Origin: Tethya wilhelma
Lineage: Eukaryota > Porifera > Demospongiae > Tethyida > Tethyidae
Reading direction: 5' to 3'
Assembly: GCA_964030475.1 (NCBI GenBank)
Contig: CAXIPT010000001.1
Coordinates: 20,216,133 to 20,280,132, forward strand
DNA: 64,000 nt
This document shows positions 54,358 to 64,000 of the stretch, piece by piece (positions within the stretch are counted from its first letter, which is position 1; each line of letters starts with the position of its first letter). Below the pieces are notes generated by a model. It searched no databases. It was not told the DNA's origin and was given only the letters and a program-made list of their open reading frames with translations. The translations under genes and the position numbers were made by a program.

Positions 54358-54886
54358 ATAATTAAGTTCAATGGCCTATGGATTGTTTAACGAAAAAAGT
54401 AAAACTTGAACAAAATTCCAAACATCAGATCACCTGTAGGTGTACATACCTCTAAGCAAACTCTCAATATATGTAGGCGGCCTCGTGCACCTGGCAAAGC
54501 CAGATGCCTGTACAAATTCTTATTAAAGCAACTATCAGCCAGCTAGCACCGCAATGCTGGCAAATCTCCAGGAGACAGGCTTGAAACTCACATGCAGGAG
54601 CCTCTCGTCCATTGGGTGTGGGCACCTACTAAGTCCCACTTTTTTCCAAGTTACAAAAAATTAGTAAATTAGGGAGTTCTGTTGGGCTCTTGAATACTCT
54701 TATAGATGATGTTTACCTCAACAACAGGGGACTTTCTCTTGACTGTGAGTGATGCATGTGGCGTGTGCATGTACAATGAATAATAATAATTATTATGAAC
54801 ATCTGACATTAGTGGCAATGAATTTTACACCTCATTTGATGTAAACACACACATACACAGAAGGTAGGAAATAGAATCTGATATCC
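53783..54886. other. Intergenic with long GT tracts
   Basis: GT microsatellites lie at 54001-54032, 54043-54089 and 54296-54352, with AT-rich DNA and a GC-richer stretch at 54475-54610. No gene was recognised. Confidence 0.6.
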
Positions 54887-55198
<312 letters not shown>

Positions 55199-55536
55199 AT
55201 GAGAAAGAAAGGCAAGAGTATCCTCAGTCGAAAATTCAGCTAATTCCAATCTGAGATGGGCTACTTGGAGGCAAGTGTGATGTGCAACATAGTCGCAGTA
55301 TGAGTTGTACTTTACTGGCTTCAAAATTATCAGTAATAATTATATGTCATTTATAGAAGTTCTAGCAGGCTCACCACTGGCCACATACCATACACCTTAT
55401 AATTAGGAAAGGGGCTGGGACTTACATGAGCCATAGTAAGCTGGACATGGATGCCCGAGCGCCAGAGGGGGCTGAGGACAGAAAGGGTCTGGGCACCAGA
55501 CTGACTATACATGCAGTGCTACACACACACACACAT

Positions 55537-55573
<37 letters not shown>

Positions 55574-55801
55574 ACATAATGTGCAGTACACACACACGCA
55601 TACACACAAACAAACAAGACAACCCTTGCTGCAAAAGTGCATATCTACATGCATTCGTAGTTTCAGAAATTTAGCAACCAAAGTATATGTACACACATGC
55701 TGACGAAAAGGCTTGTTCTCTTTGGATACATATCAGACTCAATGGCCTCTCGGATGGCAGTCTTGGAAGCCTGTCACGCACACGTGCACACACACACACA
55801 C

Positions 55802-55837
<36 letters not shown>

Positions 55838-56456
55838 CCTCGCTTCACTGCACTGCACAGTGCATACATATATTCGTGGTTTCTGTCAGTACAGTACAAG
55901 CAAACAGCTAAAGAGTATATATCACTAGGTACACATTATAAGCATTATGTTTTTATAGCATTCAGTTAGTATCATGTCTTTGCAACACAACATGCAGCTA
56001 GGGTACTATTTCTCGACTATGTATAGAGGTCATCTCCATCATCATCTAGTTGATTGCCTCGAGGCGGGGATCCACCTCATTGAACCGCAATCTCATTGGA
56101 CAGTTGCTAAAACAACGGAAGTAGATATACTACCCCCGCATAAACATAAAAGCAGGTTACGATCAAACGATCTCAGTCGTTATGTAGGATAGTTTATGTA
56201 GGATCATAGATAGGTAGGATACAGATCGACAGTTTCTTGTAGTATAAAAGAAGTAGCTTATAATTAGTCGCCAATTGTACAATCTAGATTGCTTTTAGAG
56301 AAATAAGGAAGTCACTCACTGGTGTTAGTACGTACAAAACTTAGAGGATACGTAGACCTATTACCCTTTCTTCGCGCGCAGCCATACAGATATAGTTCAA
56401 TGATTTCAGCCCTCGAGTTCCTCCCTACTCAGCCTGACTGACAGACCAACCTGAAA
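55199..56456. other. Intergenic with CA tracts and promoter-like end
   Basis: CA microsatellites lie at 55520-55570 and 55788-55836. After 56300 the sequence is less AT-rich (TTCTTCGCGCGCAGCC) just before the next start codon, as expected of a promoter or 5' UTR. No other gene was recognised. Confidence 0.5.
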
Positions 56457-59400
56457 ATGTCTACTGGCATCCGTCTCGTCCCCGTTGCAGAAAAAGTCGA
56501 TATACCTACCGACGGTGACTGTGTTGGTACCGTGACAGTGAGTTTATACATGACTATAGTCTTTCCACGTTGACCTCGCTATTTGTTTTTTGCGAATAGA
56601 TCGCGAGCGTTTTGTCCGCCGCACTTCATACTTGCTGTGAGGGCTCATACTGCAGCTCCAGATAGTTTGGCGTTTGTTGGATAAAAATCGCGCATACAGT
56701 TTCAGAGATAGGAAATTCCTGTACAGAGTGTATGGGCATACTTCGCATATTTTTGACCACAAAACTTTTGCACTTTGACCTTGCTCAAACACGCGCTCCT
56801 CGACATGCTAAAGTTTTGTTACTTTAGTTACCTGCTGCATGTATAGCTGCTAGAAGCTGCTTGCTTTGTACATCCTAGAGCTTTCTCACGGCTTTTCACA
56901 ACGCGTAAGTCATAATATAACAGTAGGTCACGGCCAAAAAAATGTAGTTAACATGAACCGGATGTGGTTACCTTAGTAAGGATTCTTCTGCAGTAGCGAG
57001 GTCAACGTGGAAAGACTATAGCTGTACTGTTCACGTTGCATAAACCATAAACCAATGGCCAATTTGTTGTCTAAACTACTCGAAACTACTCGAAACTAGT
57101 GGTGTATGTAAGGCGTCAGTGCTTTAGGGTTTACATGTTTGCGGTTGACCTTGTACTTTCAAGTGGGAGGATTCTATTGTGTACTATCAGCTGTAGAAAA
57201 AGCCACAGTTGCAAAGTATGGAATTCATTTCTGCGCATAGATATTAAGTTACAGTAAATTCTCATTGATAAAATTATGACATTAATGATGCATCTGTCGT
57301 CAATATGTCCACTATTAAGCGGTTTCATGTGCTGTACCTTATGTAATTAATAACCCACTAAGAGTAGCATCAAACTGATTTAGCTTGTATTGACTCAATG
57401 CCTGGTAATTCATTGTGCCAATTATTTTTCTATAGCATACCCATAAAGGGTACCATACTATACTAGGCAAATTTTTGAGCAACTTGGTTGGTAACAGGAA
57501 AGAAGTTTCTCTGTTTATAATGATTTTTTGGCAACTCTTGTTGCTAACCCAGATGCTCAAAAAGTTGCCTAGTGTATAGTACCCTTAACTGAATGCATAC
57601 ATATATACATCTAGAATCAATGTATTGAGCGCTTCACTCTACCAGTGAATCATATAGTGTCATGAGTTTATTCTATCATACTGAACAAATATAGAGGCCT
57701 GTCATGCATATGAAGCTAGCTATGATTCCACATAACCTATTATGTAGGCCGAAATCCTTTGTGCATTCTTCCACTTTCATCACCCCCCCAACTATCTCCA
57801 TGGAAACATTGCATACTTTCATGGCACTTAAGAAATGACGTTAAGATTGCATCATTGTTTTGAATTGTGAATTTACTTTGAGTTTATAACTATTTTGTTG
57901 TGAATACCTTTGGATAGCTAGATATGTGTGAGTGTATGTGTTTGTAACTGATCGACCATGAATTTCCTCTTTATACAAAATGACGCATATGTTAGTACAT
58001 AAATTCACTATTAACTTGATATGGCCAATGCGAAAATGCCTACTAAGCATTGAATTGGAACTATAAATAAATTCATGAAAAATGATAAGCCTAACATGCA
58101 ATGGAATGTCTGCTGTTGTCGTGGAATGGCATCTGTTTACAACCATGTACTCCATATACAGGCTACAGGTGGCAACACACCAACCCTCAGTGCTAGCCTT
58201 GGGGGTGATGACACACGGCGATCGCCACTACCAGATGAAGTCAATGAAGCTACCGGCAGTCGCAATGAAGATCCCTTTGAAGGCAGTGAATCAGTTGCTC
58301 ATAGAAGAAGTGACAGCAAGAAGGGACAAGCTCGCCCACTCAGTAAAGTAGAGGATGGTCATAGTGCTAGCGCTGGTGCTCGCCCACCTAGCATTATAGA
58401 TTATCCTTCAATTGATAAGGTATATAGATATTACTTCATGTAGTTATATTATCCACCAATAGCAAGTTATTAGTTTTCTTATGTGTAATTGTGAATACAC
58501 TTGTGGTGCATGATCGTCATGATAATCTCATATAAATTTTTGTGAGAGCTACTCAATTAATTTTATTGTTGTAATTCGTGTCTCATAATACTTGCAGGTT
58601 GCACCTGGTAGGGGTAGTATCAGACATTTTCGAAGGAGATCTCTAGAATCTGGCCAGATTTTGAGCAGTGATTCTCAATTTGACAAACCAGTAAAGATGG
58701 CTAGAAGTGTTGATGATATCTTAGCTGCTGACAGTTCAGATTTATCTACTTTTACCGCTACTAATCTCAAAGATCTGCAATCTGAAAGTACTCCTGTTAA
58801 AGCAAACCCAGATCTTCGTGAAGCTAAAGAATATGACAGCTCTAGTGATGATAATAATTCCATGCTTGGACGTGATGTGCCTATACAAGTCACAGATGGA
58901 GCAAATTCAGAATATCCTTATGCTGTAGCTGGTAGTTCATTGTCATCACGAGATGGATTTGAAGCTAGAATGAAGGCTGTTGAACAACAGAACAAGGCAA
59001 TGAACCTTCGATTGGAGACTCTTGAAAACAAAGTGCTTAAACTCACCCAACATGATATTGTTATTCCAAACATTGATAGTGGTTTGAAGATTGCCAAGGA
59101 AAAGAAAAATCCTGCTGGTTCAGCTATAAACACGGCTCCTTTCTACACTAAGGATACGTGGGGTGGCTACAAGATGTGCACAAGGGTACACTTGAATGGA
59201 ATCGGCAAAGGAAAGGGATCACATCTATCTGTATATTTTGTCATCATGAGAGGAGAACATGACAGTAAAGCTGAGTGGCCATTCCTTCGTAAAGTCACTT
59301 TTATACTGGTCAACCCAACACTTGACAGAGAGAGTATCACTATCAGTTTTGCTACTTTACCGAACAAACGTGTGAAGGATCATGCATTTCAGCAACCAAG

Positions 59401-59566
59401 GACTGATATGAACAAACCGGCAATTGGATTTTCTCAGTTCATTTCTCATAAGAAGATGTACTCTGGAGGATTCGTACAAAATGACTGTATCGTCCTTCGT
59501 GTTATTGTGGAGGATGATAATACTGAGTCTCAGTTTATGGTTCCTGAGCCTTACCCTGAGAAATGA
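56457..59566 (+). CDS. RING-less MATH/TRAF-C protein (second complete member)
   Basis: Three phase-0 exons, 56457-56537, 58162-58419 and 58598-59566, encode about 435 residues. Exon 1 encodes MSTGIRLVPVAEKVDIPTDG and beyond. Exon 2 carries DDTRRSPLPDEV, DPFEGSESVAHRRSDSKKGQ and RPLSKVEDG, clearly homologous to exon 2 of the gene at 50891. Exon 3 opens with a basic cluster (RHFRRRSLESGQIL), then a Ser/Asp-rich linker, a coiled coil (FEARMKAVEQQNKAMNLRLE, TLENKVLKL) and a MATH domain (APFYTKDTWGGYKMCTRVHL, GKGKGSHLSVYFVIMRGEHD, WPFLRKVTF, GGFVQNDCIVLRVIV). There is no RING. The MATH domain differs throughout from the RING-bearing copies, so it escaped the homogenisation seen in them. Poly(A) signal AATAAA at 59813-59818. 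Confidence 0.85.
56538..58161. other. First intron of the second MATH gene
   Basis: The intron contains the inverted-repeat element at 57446-57586. The sequence TAGTCTTTCCACGTTGACCT at about 56559 returns as its complement AGGTCAACGTGGAAAGACTA near 57000-57019, so 56555-57022 may be another element with inverted ends. No exon was recognised. Confidence 0.5.
57446..57586. repeat. Inverted-repeat element (family 2)
   Basis: The left end AAGGGTACCATACTATACTAGG is mirrored by CCTAGTGTATAGTACCCTT on the right, with TTTTTGAGCAACTT against AAAAAGTTGC inside. It is about 141 bp and non-coding. It shares the TAGGCAA/GCAACTT motif with 20574-20777. Confidence 0.75.
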
Positions 59567-60484
59567 GTGTGAAGGTACTCAATATCAAGTTTATTTTTTT
59601 GTCGAGCAAGCTGGACTATAAATATAAAGTTCCTTTCAACTTTTTCCCTTTTTTGTTTTTATTAACTATAAATTCAGTAAAGTTCACGACTCAAAATATT
59701 TATTATTTATAAGTTCAGTTATTAGCCTAAATTCACAATTGTTAAGCTTGGTGTGAACCGTGAAGACCAATAATTTTTTATTATGTGTTGAACACTGTAT
59801 GCATGCATGGTCAATAAATGTTGTTTCTATTGTAACACCCATTACACATTTAATTAATTCTTGACATGATTTCTTGCTGTAAATAGCTACATGGTGATTG
59901 TGTCATTGTACATGTGCATGTGATTAAGTAGTTTCGATCCTTGTTGGTTTTTTGTTGTACATTTTGCTCTATAAAAGTGATGTCAATAGCTTATTAATGC
60001 AAGTGCCATAGTTAGGTTATCAAGAAAATTAATTCTTCATAATTTTAAAATGTGCACATGTCATGTTGACCATGCATGTATTAATAACGTATCTAGCTAT
60101 TGGACCTAATAATAATTCCCCCCACCCCTAATGATCACAAATGGCATGGTATATACATGTACATATATACAGCTAGGATCTAGATATATATTACGTCATT
60201 AATTTTCAATCAGCATGCCAACTCCGCACGTTTTTGAGGTTACGCCATCGCATAGTAATCAATCGTAATATTGTTGTTGCCATAGCGGGTAAATTTTGAG
60301 GGGAAGAACCAGAGAAATCCCACTAGCCAGCACTGAAAAAAATCTACTATAAATCCAGAAATCCAGCATCAGACTGCCTGTTCTTATACTGTGCTGCAGA
60401 GACTCCAAAAACCTCTTCCGGTTCAGCGTAAATTCACATCAGGCTCCTGACTATAAAAGACTTCAAGCAACTTACTTCAACGTC
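59567..60484. other. Intergenic
   Basis: AT-rich 3' UTR and spacer, becoming more GC-balanced after 60330 ahead of the next ATG. No gene was recognised. Confidence 0.5.
59813..59818 (+). promoter_or_regulatory. Poly(A) signal AATAAA (second RING-less MATH gene)
   Basis: AATAAA lies 247 nt after the stop codon of the gene starting at 56457, followed by a TG-rich stretch as is usual downstream of cleavage sites. Confidence 0.5.
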
Positions 60485-63055
60485 ATGTCTGCTGTTCGGC
60501 TTGACATGATGATCGATGGTGACGGAAGGGCAAAATATAAGAGGTACACCTGCCCCAGGTGTAAACTGCTACTCACCAATGCTGTGCAGCCGAGCTGTGG
60601 CCACTGGATGTGCAAAGATTGTGCAGATGAGCTCTTCAAAAGTGCACAGAATGAAGGGTAGGTTTGGCTGTCAATGTGTTGGGTACATGTAGTTGCAGCT
60701 GCCTATAAGTATATAGTCATTGTTTTTTTCAATATTTTTTTCATGTTATGCTTTTAACAAGTTATTCATGACGAGTTGCATCGTACTGAAAATATATCAG
60801 TTGTCAGATTGTTTTTATTGTTCATCCATAGATATCTAATCGTTCGTCTTTGTTTTTCTATCTCGCTATGTACAGGAGACTGCCTTACTGTTTGAAGGAA
60901 GAATGCCAAGAAAAGCTTGAAATGATCGATGGTTCAAATGTAAGTCAACAATTGGTCATGTCGGTTAATCTCTACAAAACTATAAATAATTTTTCTTGAT
61001 TTTGTTGATTTTGTTGGGCTCTTTGTCTTGACAGTACTATTTCTCCATCATTTCCAGTACTTCCCTGATCACTTTGTGCGTAAAGACATCCTTAGGATGG
61101 TCATTGCATGTGTCAACCACAGAAAGGGTTGTCTATGGACAGGAAAGTACAGCGAACTAAAGGTAAGGAGATGTTGATCACCTTTATACCGGTACATGGA
61201 TTGGTGCTATACACTTAGATTAAGGCATCTGCATGCATGAGCACTTTTATTGTTATTTGTTTCTGGGAAAGTTTTGAAGCCAGGGAGTATTTCATTGTGA
61301 ACCATAAACGGTATGCAACATAATATGGTTATGGTAGTGTCCTCAATGATCATTGTTTGGATATCAGCTATCATGTGATGTTTTTGCTTGTTAGCATTCA
61401 TATTATATGGTAGTTGTCAACTAAACTTGTATGAGTAGGAATCACTGTTTTCAGATTGTGTGTGTATTCCTTTTACGGTTGTCAATCCCTCCACTCAGGT
61501 ACATATTATCAGTGAGTGTCAGTACAACAAGTTTCAGTGTGAGCATTGTGGACTGCTGCTAGATAATGGAGAGGTAATTGTTACTGACCAAGTCGCTCTA
61601 GCTAGATACAGTTAAAGCTGAATCAGGAATTTAGCTTCAAAGAGAACTAGTCAAGTAATTCTAATGGCATACATGCACAGTATGCATATTTTCATAATTA
61701 ATATTAGTTGATTGTATAAGTGTTCTCCTACACCTAGTTCCTGCTTACTCAAGCAGTGAGCTAGATATACAGCTGTGCATACACATAATTCTCAAGTCAA
61801 TTAGTGTTCATTATTATTCAAGCAACTCAGCTGTTTTTCTCTTTGTATTATTTTCTTCTGCAGGAGAAAGGCCACGAGAGGGTGTGTCCTAAGGCCCTTA
61901 GAAGATGTCCATTTGCTGGATTAGAATGCACCCATACAGAGCAGGTATGTAGTGTTGCATAAGTAATAAGGCATGGCATTGTGTTTTGGTAGTGAGTATA
62001 GCATGTTTACAAACAACCACAATACATACTACAGTCAGCAAGTTCAGTTCCACTTTGGCTGAATCATTTTTGATAAGTACTACACTTCATTGCTATCTCT
62101 CCCCCCATGTACACACACAGATGTCAAATGAAGACCTACAGAAGCATATTGCCGAAAATATGGTGGATCACCTCGAAGCCATTGCTTCAATTGTACAAAG
62201 AAGAGTTCTAACAAATCAACAGCCACAACCAAAATTAAACCCTAATGAAGATGGCGGATATCACTCTGGTGACTTTGTTGAGAAGGATGGTCCAAAATGT
62301 GGAGTGGCCACACAAGCACAATCATCAAACCAATATAGTATAGTAGAGTCCGATGAACCTGAAGTTCGTGGTGCAGCCTGTGCACTTCCCAGCATTCAAG
62401 TTGGTTTACAGCAACAAGACGTTCAAAAAATCGTAGCCGAGAAAGTGGAAGATCTAAGGAGAGATTTGACACAGATGGTGAGCTCTCAGATGTCATCACA
62501 ATCAGAGGAAATCAGCTCAGTGAGGTCACTGTGTACAAAGGTTGAGAGAAACGTGCATGCAAAGAACTACAAGCCATTGAAGAAACAACTTTCGACTTTC
62601 GTTGCTGAGAATTGCAACCACGAGGGTCGATGATTTGGAAGATCCTCAATCTCTCAGAGGATGTTCGATCGCTCAAAATGGCAAGTACACGTCAATCTTT
62701 AGCCTGACCCTTCTACACTGGAAGGTATGGCTACAAGATGTGCTATGCGCTCTGTACATCTTGGGAGATGGAATTGGCAAAGGGTCTCACATGTCACTGT
62801 TCTTTGTCCTGATGAAGGGAGAGTTTGACAACATCCTCCAGTGGCCGTTCACTCACAAGGTCACCTTCAAGCTCATCAACCAGGCAGGAGGGAGAGACGT
62901 GGTGTGAACCTTCCAACCAGACCCCATGAGCAGCTCCTTCCGTAAGCCACGATCGGACATGAACATTGCCAGTGGGATGTCCCAGATTTGTTTCTCTCAT
63001 GAACTTCAGAACAATGGCTTCATTGTTGATGACACCATCTTTGTCAAGTGTAAGT
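60485..63055 (+). pseudogene. Divergent multi-exon TRAF-like gene with a broken MATH domain
   Basis: Exons 60485-60657, 60876-60939, 61058-61162, 61499-61573, 61864-61944 and 62121 onward join in phase. They encode a RING (YTCPRCKLLL ... CGHWMCKDC ... LPYCLKEEC), then YFPDHFVRKDI and TRAF zinc-finger segments (GCLWTGKY, FQCEHCGLLL, CPFAGLEC). A linker (NEDGGYHSGDFVEKDGPK) and a coiled coil (KIVAEKVEDLRRDLTQMVSS) follow. From 62630 the MATH part suffers several small indels: a frame loss at GGTCGATGA, extra bases near 62709 and 62741, a stop near 62905, and another shift near 62975. It ends in a non-conserved AAGTGTAAGTGA. The 5' part has more introns than the other TRAF copies and looks ancestral. 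The 62670-63040 DNA is nearly identical to TRAF copy 1, so it may have been pasted in. It could still make a RING-zinc finger protein of about 340 residues ending near 62633. Confidence 0.75.
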
Positions 63056-64000
63056 GACAGAAGTACAGATCGTCATCCATGAATTGATGGAGATATTAAA
63101 ATAATTGTACAACCCAGCTAATACCGCAGGCTGCCCCAAACAGCTGCATTTAAATTGATGATGAACACTGCACTAAACTTATGCTGCTGTCAAAAAACAA
63201 TCATCATCATAGGTACAATTTTATTCTTACGATAAAAATTATCATTATATTATAATATTATATTATTTTAGTGTAACTATTATTATTTTTAATTGTGCAT
63301 TTTGTATGACATTGATCATGAGTGTATCTAATTTCCTTCTATGATAGCTATAGGTGTGCAAATTATGATTAATTAAAAAGTGTATATGCATTGTACTGAT
63401 TATTGCTATATATATAATGTGTGTATGATCAGAATGTGTTAAAATCAATCGAATTATTTTGTTATTGTCACCTGTGTAAATACAAGGCTTAGTGTTATGT
63501 ACATGCAGTTTAGTATACTTATCCTGAAGGCCATGCTGATAAATAATAATTAAGGAATTGGGTGACCCTTCTTACATGACTGTACATAATTATGAAAATT
63601 CAAACAGCCTATCAATATCGCCATTTTTCTTGAAACCTTACCAATTTATAGGAACCTTGACAATGTATACATGTAGAAGAGTGTAAACCCACTGTGAAAG
63701 ACAGCTAGGAAGAGAACTCCCTATAGACTTGGCCCTGCCAATGGAGCCACCAGAAGGCAAGCTGCAATTAAGCCATCAAACTTTAATTACCATATAAGTT
63801 TTGCAAAAGCTGACACATGAAAATAAGTTGTCCTATATATTCATATCACTGTCCTATAATTATATTATACAATAATGGTAAGTTTAAAAAATTACACAAT
63901 ATTGTCACTATCAGAGTTTGATACAAAGTTCTTCCACAGATGTTCATATTATTTTAACAGACAATGATAAGTCCAATACAGAGCTTGGAATAAAATAGAA
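63056..64000. other. AT-rich sequence to the window end
   Basis: No gene was recognised in the last 0.95 kb. It contains short AT repeats and no long open frame. Confidence 0.5.

Overview
This window is nuclear DNA from an animal. Nearly every gene is split by GT-AG introns, and the families are metazoan: kinesin-13, a TESK/LIMK-type kinase, VCP/p97, TRAF-type RING/MATH proteins and a GPR157-like receptor. The AT-rich background, the heavy GT/CT microsatellite load and the lineage-specific TRAF/MATH expansion suggest an early-branching animal, with a demosponge as my best guess. I inferred this from gene content and did not test it. The assembly has visible joins: N at 5852-5856, 11912, 14651, 16801, 22733-22790, 42664 and 44153. 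Several oddities sit at these joins and may be artefacts.

Layout. (1) 196-4825, plus: the motor and C-terminus of a kinesin-13; its 5' end lies outside the window. (2) 5511-18178, minus: a TESK/LIMK-like kinase convergent with the kinesin. Its large first intron region holds an identical second copy of one kinase exon, two kinesin-13 N-terminal exons, two BAH-domain exons resembling RERE/atrophin, and a fold-back element. (3) 18179-19212: a divergent promoter region containing a perfect 32-bp-arm palindrome. (4) 19213-30548, plus: VCP/p97, complete except for one exon (D1 Walker B) that falls in the sequence gap. (5) 31273-63055: a cluster of TRAF-like genes. It has two intact RING-zinc finger-MATH genes, a third with a frameshift, a fourth multi-exon relative with a broken MATH domain, and scrambled fragments. 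Interleaved with these are RING-less MATH proteins, one relative whose MATH domain is replaced by a 15-residue repeat, and a GPR157-like receptor fragment bounded by Ns.

How the parts relate. TRAF RING proteins are typically ubiquitin ligases and MATH is their trimerising receptor- and adaptor-binding domain, while VCP extracts ubiquitinated clients. The neighbourhood could therefore mix signalling ligases with RING-less relatives able to compete or hetero-oligomerise; this is inference. The MATH-encoding DNA is strongly homogenised between copies while the linkers have diverged, which points to gene conversion. Fragments of the VCP penultimate exon at 44.7 and 55.1 kb show that the cluster grew by DNA duplication that included VCP's 3' end. 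Two of the broken copies carry very small inversions.

Non-coding structure includes a hAT-like miniature inverted-repeat family with ends close to TAGCCTCGT and 8-10 bp target duplications, a second inverted-repeat family, a fold-back element, minisatellites and many GT/CT tracts. I saw no rRNA, tRNA or CRISPR.
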